This document shows, piece after piece, positions 24,285 through 33,652 of a stretch of DNA of 64,000 nt (within the stretch, counting starts at the first letter, position 1; each line of letters begins with the position of its first letter). The stretch is from Streptomyces yatensis. GTDB lineage: Bacteria > Actinomycetota > Actinomycetes > Streptomycetales > Streptomycetaceae. Both the position numbers and the translations under genes were made by a program. Where the stretch lies: positions 1,488,001 to 1,552,000 of the forward strand of contig NZ_CP072941.1 of NCBI RefSeq assembly GCF_018069625.1. The letters run 5' to 3'. Under the pieces are notes generated by a model. That model searched no databases, was not told the DNA's origin, and saw only the letters and a list, made by a program, of their open reading frames with translations.

Positions 24285-26156
24285 ATGGCTCTTCCCGACA
24301 CCGGCCCCGATACGAGCGCCGCGCTCGGCACCGATGCGAGCGAGGCGCTCGGCGTGCTGCACCGCGTCTTCGGTTACGACTCGTTCCGGGGAGGTCAGCA
24401 GGAGATCATCGACCATGTCGTGGCCGGTGGTGACGCGCTCGTCCTCATGCCGACCGGCGGTGGCAAATCGCTGTGCTACCAGATCCCGGCGCTCGTGCGG
24501 AAGGGCGTCGGCGTCGTCGTCTCCCCCCTGATCGCGCTGATGCAGGATCAGGTCGACGCCCTTCGGAACCTCGGGGTGCGGGCCGGGTTCCTCAACTCCA
24601 CCCAGGACCTGGACGAGCGGCGGATGGTCGAGGCCGAGTTTCTCGCCGGCGAGCTGGACCTGCTCTATCTCGCACCCGAGCGGCTGCGGGTCGAGTCCAC
24701 GCTGCGGCTGCTGGACCGGGGCACGATCTCGCTGTTCGCCATCGACGAGGCGCACTGCGTGGCCCAGTGGGGCCACGACTTCCGGCCCGACTATCTGGCC
24801 CTGTCCGAGCTGCATGAGCGCTGGCCCACCGTGCCCCGGATCGCGCTGACCGCGACCGCCACCGAGGCCACCCACTCGGAGATCGCGTCCCGGCTGAAGC
24901 TGCAGGACGCGCTGCACTTCGTGGCCAGCTTCGACCGTCCGAACATCCAGTACCGGATCGCCCCCAAGAACGAGCCCAGGAAGCAGCTGCTGGAGCTGCT
25001 GCGCACCGAGCACGCGGGCGACGCGGGGATCGTCTACTGCCTGTCCCGCTCCTCGGTGGAGAAGACGGCCGAGTTCCTGGTCGCCCAGGGCATCGACGCG
25101 GTGCCGTACCACGCGGGGCTCGACGCACGGACGCGCGCCGAGCACCAGGCGCGCTTCCTGCGGGAGGACGGTCTGGTCGTGGTGGCCACGATCGCGTTCG
25201 GCATGGGCATCGACAAGCCCGACGTGCGGTTCGTGGCCCATCTGGACCTGCCCAAGTCGGTCGAGGGCTACTACCAGGAGACCGGCCGGGCCGGGCGGGA
25301 CGGGCAGCCCTCCACCGCCTGGCTGGCGTACGGACTCCAGGACGTCGTCCAGCAGCGGAAGATGATCGACACCTCCGAGGGCGACGACACCCATCGGCGC
25401 CGCCTCGGCGCCCATCTCGACGCGATGCTGGCGCTGTGCGAGACGGTGGAGTGCCGCCGGGTGGGGCTGCTGGCCTACTTCGGCCAGGAGTCCACCCCCT
25501 GCGGGAACTGCGACACCTGCCTCACACCGCCGGAGTCCTGGGACGGCACCATCGCCGCGCAGAAGCTGCTGTCCACGGTGGTGCGGCTCAAGCGGGAGCG
25601 CAACCAGAAGTTCGGCGCGGGGCAGATCATCGACATCCTGCTCGGCAAGAAGACGGCCAAGGTCATCCAGTTCGACCATGACGCCCTCTCGGTGTTCGGC
25701 ATCGGCACCGAGCTGCGCGAGGCCGAATGGCGCGGCGTGGTGCGGCAGTTGCTGGCGCAGGGGCTGATCGGCGTCGAGGGGGACTACGGCACGCTGGTGC
25801 TCTCCGACACGAGCTCGGAGGTGCTGAACCAGCGGCGCGAGGTCAGGCTGCGGCGCGAGCCGGAGAAGGCCGCGCGCGCCGCCAAGGGGAAGACGGGGGC
25901 TTCGGGGAAGTCCAAGAAGGCCCCGGTGGATCTGCCGGAGGAGGCCGTGCCGGTCTTCGAGCGGCTGCGCGCCTGGCGGGCGGCGACCGCGAAGGAGCAG
26001 GGCGTCCCCGCGTATGTGGTCTTCCATGACGCCACGCTGCGCGAGATCGCGATCCTCTCCCCCACCACGCTCGATGAGCTCGGCACGGTGAGCGGGGTCG
26101 GCGAGAACAAGCTGGTGAAGTACGGACAGGGGATCCTGGACACCCTGGCTTCCTGA
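24285..26156 (+). CDS. recQ: ATP-dependent DNA helicase RecQ
   Basis: A 623-aa 3'-5' DNA helicase. Walker A MPTGGGKS is at about 55-62 and the DEAH box at 154-157. Helicase motifs TATAT and [10 protein letters not shown] follow. A RecQ zinc-binding Cys set (ECRR...PCGNCDTC) lies around 380-405. After a winged-helix region and a Lys-rich linker there is a C-terminal HRDC domain (about 545-620). It acts in recombination and repair. Its neighbours are unrelated in function. Confidence 0.96.
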   Translation: MALPDTGPDTSAALGTDASEALGVLHRVFGYDSFRGGQQEIIDHVVAGGDALVLMPTGGGKSLCYQIPALVRKGVGVVVSPLIALMQDQVDALRNLGVRAGFLNSTQDLDERRMVEAEFLAGELDLLYLAPERLRVESTLRLLDRGTISLFAIDEAHCVAQWGHDFRPDYLALSELHERWPTVPRIALTATATEATHSEIASRLKLQDALHFVASFDRPNIQYRIAPKNEPRKQLLELLRTEHAGDAGIVYCLSRSSVEKTAEFLVAQGIDAVPYHAGLDARTRAEHQARFLREDGLVVVATIAFGMGIDKPDVRFVAHLDLPKSVEGYYQETGRAGRDGQPSTAWLAYGLQDVVQQRKMIDTSEGDDTHRRRLGAHLDAMLALCETVECRRVGLLAYFGQESTPCGNCDTCLTPPESWDGTIAAQKLLSTVVRLKRERNQKFGAGQIIDILLGKKTAKVIQFDHDALSVFGIGTELREAEWRGVVRQLLAQGLIGVEGDYGTLVLSDTSSEVLNQRREVRLRREPEKAARAAKGKTGASGKSKKAPVDLPEEAVPVFERLRAWRAATAKEQGVPAYVVFHDATLREIAILSPTTLDELGTVSGVGENKLVKYGQGILDTLAS

Positions 26157-26199
26157 CGATACGTCAGTAGCTCGGCCCCAACGGGGGTTACCGATGAGT

Positions 26200-26214
26200 G
26201 TTACCTGAGGTAAC
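26200..26214. promoter_or_regulatory. Palindrome GTTACCT-G-AGGTAAC
   Basis: A perfect 7-bp inverted repeat around one base, just after recQ and before its terminator. It could be a protein-binding site; nothing else supports a specific role. Confidence 0.25.
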
Positions 26215-26235
26215 GTCGGTCTGTGCCACAAGACG

Positions 26236-26270
26236 GTGGCCGCCGGGGGCTGGGGTGCTCCGGCGGCCAC
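26236..26270. terminator. Bidirectional terminator hairpin
   Basis: Perfect 11-bp stem GTGGCCGCCGG / CCGGCGGCCAC with a 13-base loop, between the convergent recQ and DUF1080 genes. Confidence 0.65.
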
Positions 26271-26322
26271 TCATCTCCTCATGCCGTTCTCGCGCCGTTC
26301 CTCACGCCGTACGCGGGCTGTC

Positions 26323-28542
26323 CTACAGCTCCTTGATGCGGATGTCGCGGTACGAGATCACATCATCGGTGCTGTGGACCTGGAGACCGATGTACCCCGA
26401 GGAGTACCGACGGCCGTCCGTGCCGGGGTCGTCCCCGCGCGGCGGGGTGAACTCCTGGCCGCCGGTGTTCTCGAACTCGTTGAGCAGCACACCGTTGCGG
26501 TAGATCGAGTAGTGCTGACCGACCACCCGGATCTCGTAGTCGTTCCAGCTCCCCTTGGGAGTGACCCCGGCACCGGCGAGCCCGACCCGGTCGAACCCGT
26601 AGATCGATCCGGTCTTGTACATATCGCCGTCGGGGCGGTCGAGGATCTGCACCTCGTGCCCGTACTTGATGGCGACCCACTCCGGGCGGGACTCCTCGGG
26701 GTGGTCGTGCACATAGGGGAAGCGCACGAAGACGCCGCCGTTGGCATTGCCCGTCCCGGGTGCGTCATCGCGGAACTGGAGCTTGAGCGAGAAGTCGTCG
26801 TACGTCCGCTGCGGGAACCACAGCATGCCCATGCCCTGGACCGAGGTGCTGCTGGTGATGCTGCCGTCGTCATTGAGACCGAAGGCCCCACCGCCCACGT
26901 GCTGCCACTTGTCGTAGGACTTCTTGGTGCCGTCGAACAGCGGGCGGTAGCCCTCGTCCTGACCGGGCTTGCCGATCCCGGACTGCTTGGCCGCCCTGTT
27001 GATCGCCTTGTACTCGCGCTGGTCGATCACACCGTCGGTGAGCAGCTTGTCGGTGACGGAGGTGACGTGCTTGAGGAAGAGGGCGTGGGAGGACCAGTCC
27101 TTCTCGTCCTCGATCAGCTCATTGATGGTGCAGCGGCTACGGGTGATGCGGTTCGGGACGCCGGTGTCCACCGTGCCGACGATCACCGTGAGGCGCTCGT
27201 CCCACTCCGGGCACGCGGGTGCGGGCACCCCGCCGCCCTCGGCCACGGTGAACGCCAGTTGCCGCGCCTCGGAGGTGTTGCCCGCCTTGTCGGTGGCGCG
27301 GAACGCGACGGTGTGGCGGCCCACCCGGTCCACCGCCACGGGGGTGGTGTAGGCGAGATACGGACCGCTGTCCAGGGAGTACTCGACCTTCTCCACCCCG
27401 GAGTCGTCGTCGGCCGCGGTGAGCGTGACCTTGGCGCTGCCCACATAGGCACCGTCGGAGTTCTTCGTTCCGTCGACCGTCGCGGAGACCGCCGGGGGTG
27501 TGGTGTCCTCGGCCGGCGGGGCCACCACGGTGAAGTCCACCGACTTCACCTCCGATACGTTCCCCGCCTTGTCCGCCGCCCGGTAGCGCACCGTGTGGGC
27601 GCCGGCGTCATGGACCATGACCGGCCCGGTGTAGGGCTGGAACTCCCCCTGACCCAGGGCGTAGTCGATCCGGTTGACCCCGGAGCCGGTGTCGGAGGCG
27701 GTGATGGTCACGGTGGCCATGCCGATGTAGGCACCGGACGGGTCCTTCTCACCGGAGACGGTGGCGGAGGTCTCGGGCGCCGTGGTGTCGTCCGTCGGCG
27801 GCGCCACCACGGTGAAGTCCACCGACTTCACCTCCGATACGTTCCCGGCCTTGTCCACGGCCCGGTAGCGGATGGTGTGCGCGCCCACCTGGTGGACCAT
27901 CACCGGGGCGGTGTACGGCTGGAACGCCGCGTCCCCCTCCGCGAACTCGATCCGGTCCACGCCCGAGCCCTCGTCGGTGGCGGACACCGTGACGGTGGCC
28001 ATCCCGATGTACGCGCCGTCCGCGTTCTTCTCCCCCTCGACCTTCGCCGAGGCGTCGGGCGCGGTGGTGTCCTCGCCACCGCCACCGTCGGTGACCACCA
28101 GGATGCCCTGCATCTGGCCGTGGCCGGGGATGGTGCAGTGGTAGCGGTAGCGGCCGGGGCTGAGGGTGACCTCGGCGGTGTGCTTGCCGCCGCTGTCGTC
28201 CGAGGGGTTGGCGAGGATGTTCAGCGGGACGTCGTTGTTGTACTCGGGGTCGGAGACGTCGAACGTCAGGGTGTGCGGCATCCCCATGGTGTTGCCGGTG
28301 GCCGTGCTGTTCTCGAAGACGATGGTGGTCTTCCCGGCGACCGCGGTGGTGGGCGCCGAGGCGTACTTGGTGATGTCGTCACCCGCGGTCCAGGTGAGGG
28401 TCTGCTGTGCGGCCTGCCGGGTGTCGTTCTGCCCGTGGGCCGCCGTCGCCGTCGCCGAGCTGAGCCCGAGGATCATGAGCAGCGCGGCGAGGAGGGGCAG
28501 CCAGGGTCTGCTGGGTTTGGGGCGCCTTCGTTTCACGGTCAC
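26323..28542 (-). CDS. Secreted cupredoxin - Ig-like repeat - DUF1080 protein
   Basis: A 739-aa exported protein. After a signal peptide comes a cupredoxin domain (about residues 40-155) with type-1 copper ligands His in MPHTLTF and C-x4-H-x2-M in HCTIPGHGQM. Three repeats of about 94 residues (DTTAP...KAGNVSEVKSVDFTV, OmpL47/Ig-like) follow, then a linker, then a C-terminal DUF1080 (3-keto-disaccharide hydrolase/LamG-like) domain starting YRPLFDGT. GTG start overlaps the upstream ThuA-dehydrogenase stop by 4 bp; a second GTG six bases inside is possible. It probably acts on oxidised sugars outside the cell, with the copper domain as an electron carrier (inference). Confidence 0.85.
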   Translation of the reverse strand: MTVKRRRPKPSRPWLPLLAALLMILGLSSATATAAHGQNDTRQAAQQTLTWTAGDDITKYASAPTTAVAGKTTIVFENSTATGNTMGMPHTLTFDVSDPEYNNDVPLNILANPSDDSGGKHTAEVTLSPGRYRYHCTIPGHGQMQGILVVTDGGGGEDTTAPDASAKVEGEKNADGAYIGMATVTVSATDEGSGVDRIEFAEGDAAFQPYTAPVMVHQVGAHTIRYRAVDKAGNVSEVKSVDFTVVAPPTDDTTAPETSATVSGEKDPSGAYIGMATVTITASDTGSGVNRIDYALGQGEFQPYTGPVMVHDAGAHTVRYRAADKAGNVSEVKSVDFTVVAPPAEDTTPPAVSATVDGTKNSDGAYVGSAKVTLTAADDDSGVEKVEYSLDSGPYLAYTTPVAVDRVGRHTVAFRATDKAGNTSEARQLAFTVAEGGGVPAPACPEWDERLTVIVGTVDTGVPNRITRSRCTINELIEDEKDWSSHALFLKHVTSVTDKLLTDGVIDQREYKAINRAAKQSGIGKPGQDEGYRPLFDGTKKSYDKWQHVGGGAFGLNDDGSITSSTSVQGMGMLWFPQRTYDDFSLKLQFRDDAPGTGNANGGVFVRFPYVHDHPEESRPEWVAIKYGHEVQILDRPDGDMYKTGSIYGFDRVGLAGAGVTPKGSWNDYEIRVVGQHYSIYRNGVLLNEFENTGGQEFTPPRGDDPGTDGRRYSSGYIGLQVHSTDDVISYRDIRIKEL
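27521..27846 (-). repeat. Internal duplicated repeat with a 44-bp identical block
   Basis: Two 44-bp identical segments (27521-27564 and 27803-27846) spaced 282 bp apart encode the end of successive Ig-like repeats. The exact 94-codon period and the nucleotide identity indicate recent in-frame duplication or gene conversion. Confidence 0.85.
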
Positions 28543-31037
28543 TCCGCCTTCCTGACCAGGTCCTTGGCGAGCGGAGTGGGCTCGCCGCCGTTGTAGGTGA
28601 TGTGCCACAGCGCCGACTTGGAGTCGGAGGTGAAGAAGCCGCGCCCGTAGTCGAGGACGTAGAGCGAGCCGTCCGGGGCGAACTTCCAGTCCATGAGGTT
28701 GCGGATGCCGTCGGCGCCCACCGGGATGATCTTCTTGAGGGTTTCGGCGTGCACCGGCAGCCCGCCCTTGCCGACGGTCTTCGGGTCGGTCAGCACCGCG
28801 TGGCGCGGCTGGTCGGCGTCGTAGAAGTCACCGACGAACCACTTGCCGTCCCAGTAGGCGGGCCACTTGGTGGTCGACTTGCTGTCGGCGTCGTAGCGGT
28901 AGACCGGGCCGTTCATGGTGGCCTGCCCGCCGCCCTTGAGCCACGGCAGCAGGAACTTGGCCTCCGACGCCTTGTAGCTGGGGATGCCGTTGGCATCCCG
29001 CGGATAGTCGGGGGCGCCGCCCTGCGGCGAGTACCAGATGGTGTTCCCGGTGATGGGCGGCAGGTTCACCAGGCCGTTGTTGTTGGGCGACTCGTTCTTG
29101 GGGTGGTCGCAGTCGTACCAGCCCAGCGGCTTGCTGGGATCGGGCAGATTGCGGTCCCGGTAGGGCTGCTTGTTGCCCATGCAGAACGGCCAGCCGTGGT
29201 TGCCCGCCTTGGTGATGGCGGCGAAGGTGTCGTACTTGGCCGGGCCCCAGGTGGTGCTGGGCTCGCCCGCGTCGGGGCCGACCCATCCCGCGTAGAGGAT
29301 GTCGGTCTTCTGGTCCACGAAGATCCGGGCCGGGTTGCGCACACCCATCACATAGATCTCGCCACGGGTCTTGCCCCCGCCCTCGTCGGGCTCCTTGCCG
29401 GTGAAGAGATTGCCCTCGGGCAGGGTGTAGGTGCCGTCGTCCTCCGGGTGGATCCGCAGGATCTTGCCGTTGAGGTTGTTGGTGTTGCCCGCGGTGCGGC
29501 GGGCGTCGGCGAAGGAGACGCCCTTGTAGTTCGGCTGCGGGTTGTTGCCGGAGTAGCCGTCGCTGAACTGCGAGGAGTTGTTGTCCCCGGTGGCGATGTA
29601 GAGATTGCCCTTGGAGTCCCAGGACATCCCGCCACCAGCGTGGCAGCAGCTGTGGATCTGGACCGGCCAGGACAGCAGGACCTTCTCCGAGCCCAGGTCC
29701 AGCTTGTTGGTCTTCAGGTCCAGGGTGAACCGGGAGACGCGGCGCTCGGCCATCTGGGTGTCCCGGTTGATCCGGGAGTGCGGGGTGTAGTGGAGGTAGA
29801 CCCAGCCGTTGGTGAGGAAGTCCGGGTCCAGCTCGATGCCGAGCAGCCCCTCCTCGACCTTGATCAGCTCATCGCCGCCGCCCTTGTTGCCGAAGACGGT
29901 CAGGGCGCCCGCGAGCGTCACCTTTCCGGTGGCCGGGTCGTAGACATGGATCTGGCCCTGGCCCTTGCCGATGTCCGGGTCGTTCCAGTCGGTGACCACG
30001 GGGGCGCTGTTGTCACCGCCGCCGCGGCCGATGTAGAGCACCCGGCCGTCCTTGGCGACGACGAGGCCGTGCGGCTCGCCGATCTGGTCGGACTGGCCCG
30101 GCTGATTGGGCTTGGTGACGCGCTCGGCCTTGTAGTTCGCGTTGATGGTGGCCTTGCAGTCACCGCGGGCCAGACGGGTGGTCCACAGCAGCGCGCCCCG
30201 CAGATGGGCGCGGAAGTCGGTCTCCTGGAAAGTGGCGACCGTTCCGCCCATTCCGGTGTAGAAGGAGCGGCCGCCGTCGTAGTCACGGCACCAGGAGATC
30301 GGGTGGTCCCAGCCGTTGGCGCCGGTGCCCGGCTGGTAGCTGGACTCGCGGACCCGGGCCACGGTGTGCACCGTGCCGGAGGGGTTGTCCTTCCAGTTGA
30401 GCCAGGTGTCCGTGCGCTTCCACTCCAGCGGCAGCTCCTTGGTGGCCGGGTGGACGCGGTCGCCGACCTCCACCACGGCCCGCTGGGCGTTGCCCGGGCT
30501 CGTGGCCGCCGGGCGGGCGCCGATCAGGCCGCTGTACCAGTCGGAGTACGGCTCATTGCGGGCCGCGTCATGGATGCCGAGGAAGCCGCCGCCCGCCTTC
30601 ATGTACGCCTCGAGCCCCGCCTCCTGCTCGGGGTCGAGCACATCGCCGGCGCCGGTCAGGAAGACCACGGCGTTGTACTTGCCCAGCTTGGGCCTGGTGA
30701 AGACCGAGGCGTCGGCGGTGGCGTCGACGGTGAACCGGGTCGCCGCGGGACCCTGGTTGCCGATCTTCTCGATGGCCTCGATGCCCGCGTTCACCGTGGT
30801 CGGCTCGTCCCCCGCCGAGCCGTGGAACACCAGCACCCGGACGTTGTCCCCGCCGGGCGGGGACGGCAGTGTGAGTGGCGCACGATCCTCGGGCCGGGCG
30901 CTGGCGGGGCTCCCGCCCAGCAGGGTCGCGGTGAGCGCGCCGAAGAGCAGCGCCGCCACCCCCGCGCGTCTCTTCCGCAGCCGACCGACTGTCAGCCCTC
31001 TCCATTTCGAGGGCATTTGGTACGGTTTGTCCCGCAT
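28539..31037 (-). CDS. Secreted ThuA domain - PQQ-type sugar dehydrogenase fusion
   Basis: An 832-aa exported protein. The signal peptide ends near PASA (about 48). A ThuA trehalose-utilisation-like domain spans roughly 65-285 (VRVLVFHGSAGDEPTTV, GGGFLGIHDAARNEPY, WCRDYDGGRSFYTGMGG). A glucose/sorbosone dehydrogenase-like six-bladed propeller spans roughly 320-820 with CCHAGGGMSWDSKGNLYIATGD, GVRNPAR and AGNHGWPFC. The propeller would oxidise sugars with PQQ; ThuA domains are linked to 3-keto-sugar metabolism. It is translationally coupled to the cupredoxin-DUF1080 gene, giving a two-gene extracellular oxidation unit. Confidence 0.87.
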   Translation of the reverse strand: MRDKPYQMPSKWRGLTVGRLRKRRAGVAALLFGALTATLLGGSPASARPEDRAPLTLPSPPGGDNVRVLVFHGSAGDEPTTVNAGIEAIEKIGNQGPAATRFTVDATADASVFTRPKLGKYNAVVFLTGAGDVLDPEQEAGLEAYMKAGGGFLGIHDAARNEPYSDWYSGLIGARPAATSPGNAQRAVVEVGDRVHPATKELPLEWKRTDTWLNWKDNPSGTVHTVARVRESSYQPGTGANGWDHPISWCRDYDGGRSFYTGMGGTVATFQETDFRAHLRGALLWTTRLARGDCKATINANYKAERVTKPNQPGQSDQIGEPHGLVVAKDGRVLYIGRGGGDNSAPVVTDWNDPDIGKGQGQIHVYDPATGKVTLAGALTVFGNKGGGDELIKVEEGLLGIELDPDFLTNGWVYLHYTPHSRINRDTQMAERRVSRFTLDLKTNKLDLGSEKVLLSWPVQIHSCCHAGGGMSWDSKGNLYIATGDNNSSQFSDGYSGNNPQPNYKGVSFADARRTAGNTNNLNGKILRIHPEDDGTYTLPEGNLFTGKEPDEGGGKTRGEIYVMGVRNPARIFVDQKTDILYAGWVGPDAGEPSTTWGPAKYDTFAAITKAGNHGWPFCMGNKQPYRDRNLPDPSKPLGWYDCDHPKNESPNNNGLVNLPPITGNTIWYSPQGGAPDYPRDANGIPSYKASEAKFLLPWLKGGGQATMNGPVYRYDADSKSTTKWPAYWDGKWFVGDFYDADQPRHAVLTDPKTVGKGGLPVHAETLKKIIPVGADGIRNLMDWKFAPDGSLYVLDYGRGFFTSDSKSALWHITYNGGEPTPLAKDLVRKAE

Positions 31038-31241
31038 GGGTCACCCATCCCTCTCACATCACGGAAACCACCGCTGAAGGAAGCTAGACGGCTTTTCGCA
31101 ACCCGCCAATAGCTATGACCGCAACTCAACGAACTTTGTCCTGAGTGTGGATGAACGAGCCGCCCCCGGCTACCGTGAAAGCACCCCCGGGGCAGCTGCG
31201 CATCGTCAACGGCAGGGGAACCACAGCGATTTGGGAGAACG

Positions 31242-32246
31242 ATGAGCGACGCACCCGGCATCACCTCCAGACGCGGTCTCAGCAGACGGCTCTTCACCGG
31301 CGGCGCGGCCGCCGCGGCCGTCGGACCGCTGGCCCTCACCTCCTCCGCCGCCGCGAAGGCGCCGAAGGCCCCGTCCGGCGCGGTCCGGACGGCGACCGCC
31401 GGCGGGGCGGTCCGCCATCTCAAGCTCTACGCCGAGAAGCTGCCGGACGGCCAGATGGGCTACGGGCTCGAGAAGGGCAAGGCCTCCATCCCCGGTCCGC
31501 TGATCGAGCTGACCGAGGGCGACACCCTGCACATCGAGTTCGAGAACACCATGGACGTCACGGCCAGCCTCCATGTGCACGGCCTCGACTACGACGTGGC
31601 CAGCGACGGCACCCAGCTCAACCGCAGCGCCGTGGAGCCGGGCGGCACCCGCACCTACACCTGGCGCACCCACGCCCCGGGCAAGCGCGCCGACGGCACC
31701 TGGCGGCCGGGCAGCGCGGGCTACTGGCACTACCACGACCACGCGGTGGGCACCCCGCACGGCACCGGCGGCCTCCGGAAGGGGCTGTACGGCCCCGTGG
31801 TGGTGCGGCGGGCGGGCGACATCCTGCCGGACAAGCAGTTCACCATCGTCTTCAACGACATGACGATCAACAACAAGGCGGGGCATGAAGCCCCCGAGTT
31901 CCGGGCGACGGTGGGCGACCGCGTCGAGATCATCATGATCACGCACGGCGAGTACTACCACACCTTCCATATGCACGGGCACCGCTGGGCGGACAACCGC
32001 ACGGGGCTGCTGGCGGGCCCGGACGATGTGAGCCGGGTCATCGACAACAAGATCACCGGGCCCGCCGACTCCTTCGGCTTCCAGGTGATCGCCGGGGAGA
32101 ACGTGGGCGCCGGCGCCTGGATGTACCACTGCCATGTCCAGAGCCACTCCGACATGGGCATGGCCGGGCTGTTCCTGGTCGCCAAGGCCGATGGCACCAT
32201 CCCCGGCCACGACCCGCACGGGCTCTCCGCACACCGGCACGGATAG
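31242..32246 (+). CDS. Two-domain small laccase (multicopper oxidase)
   Basis: A 334-aa Tat-type secreted oxidase ([13 protein letters not shown] then a hydrophobic stretch). Copper ligands are HVH (111-113), HYHDH (163-167), HTFHMHGH (240-247) and [12 protein letters not shown] (296-307), with type-1 Cys297, His302 and Met307. Length and pattern match the trimeric small laccases (SLAC/EpoA) of Streptomyces. It uses oxygen to oxidise phenols or, possibly, reduced copper carriers. Divergent from the ThuA-dehydrogenase operon across a 204-bp region. Confidence 0.93.
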   Translation: MSDAPGITSRRGLSRRLFTGGAAAAAVGPLALTSSAAAKAPKAPSGAVRTATAGGAVRHLKLYAEKLPDGQMGYGLEKGKASIPGPLIELTEGDTLHIEFENTMDVTASLHVHGLDYDVASDGTQLNRSAVEPGGTRTYTWRTHAPGKRADGTWRPGSAGYWHYHDHAVGTPHGTGGLRKGLYGPVVVRRAGDILPDKQFTIVFNDMTINNKAGHEAPEFRATVGDRVEIIMITHGEYYHTFHMHGHRWADNRTGLLAGPDDVSRVIDNKITGPADSFGFQVIAGENVGAGAWMYHCHVQSHSDMGMAGLFLVAKADGTIPGHDPHGLSAHRHG

Positions 32247-32262
32247 CCGCGGAAACGATGTA

Positions 32263-32301
32263 CGACGGGGCGGGCCGCCTGGGCCCGCCCCGTCGCCTTG
32301 T
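32263..32301. terminator. Bidirectional terminator hairpin
   Basis: Perfect 14-bp stem CGACGGGGCGGGCC / GGCCCGCCCCGTCG with a five-base loop followed by CCTTGT, between the convergent laccase and protease genes. Confidence 0.75.
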
Positions 32302-32327
32302 CGCCGTATTGCCGCCGTATCGCCCCG

Positions 32328-33521
32328 TCAGGCGGTGTGCAGCCGCAGGCCGTACACCGACAGGATCTCGTTGATCGGCTGGTACCAGGTCTCGCCGCCA
32401 CCGGAGCAGTTGCCCCAGCCGCCCGAGGTCACGCCCTGGGCCTGGTCGCCGCTGATGAACGAGCCTCCGGAGTCACCGCCCTCGGCGCACACACTGGTCT
32501 TGGTCATCTGGTACACGGCGCCCTGGCTGTAGTTCACGGTCTCGTTCTTGGCCAGCACCGTGCCGCAGTGCCAGTGGGTGGTGGAGCCCGAACGGCAGAT
32601 GGAGGCGCCGATCGGGGCCTCGTTGAAACCGCGGACCAGCTGGTCGGGAACGGTGCCCCAGCCGAGCACCACCGGCACGGTCCACCAGCCGCTGCCGACG
32701 CTGACGTAGGCGTAGTCGTTGCCGGGGAAGGAGGAGCCCTGGAAGGTGCCGATGTACGAGCCGTCCCAGCCGCTGACGGAGCCCCCGGCCTGGCCGCAGT
32801 GTCCGGCGGTGACGAAGCCGCCCTGGACCGAGAAGCCTATGGAGCAGCGGACGTTGCCGGTGTAGTACGGGTCGCCGCCGACCGTACCGGCGGCGAAGGT
32901 CGTCGGCGCCTGGGCGGGGGCCTTCTCGACGGTGACCGGGACCGAGGACGAGCGCTCGGCCTCACGGAGGAAGGCGCGCACGGCGGCGTCGCCCTCGCTG
33001 CCCTCGCGGACCTTGACCACGACGCCGCCCGCGCGGGGGTCGGCGCTCCAGCTGCTCACCCCGGCGGGGGCGGCCTTCTTACGGGCCGTCTCGTCGAGGC
33101 GTGCCTTGGCCGCGTCGAGCGCGTCGGCGCTGTGCTTCACGATCCGGGTGGTGGCGCCCGTGGCCCGTACCGACGCGGTCCGCTCGGCGCTGGTGACGCC
33201 GACGACCAGCTTTCCGCTGCTCGCGTCGAACCAGGAGCCGCCGTAGGAGGCGCCCGCGGCGCGCTCGGCCCTGGGCTCCAGCTTCACGGCGGCGGCCTCC
33301 TGGGTCAGCCGCTCGCGCGCCTGGTCCGCGGTCAGGCCGAGGTCCCGGCCGAGCGCGCGGACGAGGGTCGCGGACGGCGCCGGCGCGGCGGCGGACTTCG
33401 CCGCGGGGGCGGCGGCGCCGGATGCCGCGGCGGCGGTCGAGAAGGCCCCGCCGGCGCCCGAGAGGGCACCGAGGACGAGGAGTGCGGACAGTCCGGCACG
33501 GACAACGGGCTTCCGTCTCAT
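32328..33521 (-). CDS. Streptogrisin-type secreted serine protease (S1E)
   Basis: A 397-aa pre-pro-protease. Signal peptide to about residue 30, then a pro-region of about 180 residues including an alpha-lytic-protease prodomain. The mature chymotrypsin-like domain probably starts near residue 211. The catalytic triad is His241 (TAGHC), Asp269 (GNDYA) and Ser351 (GGDSGGS). Two disulfide pairs are likely. It is an extracellular protein-degrading enzyme. A LacI-like palindrome lies just upstream of the start codon. Confidence 0.93.
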   Translation of the reverse strand: MRRKPVVRAGLSALLVLGALSGAGGAFSTAAAASGAAAPAAKSAAAPAPSATLVRALGRDLGLTADQARERLTQEAAAVKLEPRAERAAGASYGGSWFDASSGKLVVGVTSAERTASVRATGATTRIVKHSADALDAAKARLDETARKKAAPAGVSSWSADPRAGGVVVKVREGSEGDAAVRAFLREAERSSSVPVTVEKAPAQAPTTFAAGTVGGDPYYTGNVRCSIGFSVQGGFVTAGHCGQAGGSVSGWDGSYIGTFQGSSFPGNDYAYVSVGSGWWTVPVVLGWGTVPDQLVRGFNEAPIGASICRSGSTTHWHCGTVLAKNETVNYSQGAVYQMTKTSVCAEGGDSGGSFISGDQAQGVTSGGWGNCSGGGETWYQPINEILSVYGLRLHTA

Positions 33522-33546
33522 GGAAGTTCCCCTTCGGTTCGGCAGG

Positions 33547-33560
33547 TGAGAGCGCTTTCA
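33547..33560. promoter_or_regulatory. LacI-type operator-like palindrome
   Basis: TGAGAGCGCTTTCA is a near-perfect palindrome around the central GCGC, 26 bp before the protease start codon. It resembles known LacI-family operators of the AGCGCT type in Streptomyces, such as the CebR site. The regulator is not encoded in the window. Confidence 0.5.
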
Positions 33561-33652
33561 CGTGTCGATCGCGCCGAGCCTAGCGAGCCAGGGGGGAAAG
33601 TCCAGACCAAGACCGTGATCGGTCACACTCGGAAACGGATGCCGCGGCGGGC

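Noticed and set aside
24222..26270. A 682-codon minus-strand frame opposite recQ
   Set aside because: No domain or ribosome site; recQ motifs are intact on the plus strand.
27521..27846. Direct repeats of a mobile element
   Set aside because: They are in-frame with the Ig-like domains, have no terminal inverted repeats and no transposase.
26236..28596. A 786-codon plus-strand frame opposite the cupredoxin-DUF1080 gene
   Set aside because: Valine/histidine/glycine-rich shadow of the real gene. The minus strand has signal peptide, copper motif and DUF1080 landmarks.
28602..31112. An 836-codon plus-strand frame opposite the ThuA-dehydrogenase gene
   Set aside because: Low-information composition and no ribosome site; an antisense shadow of a well-supported gene.
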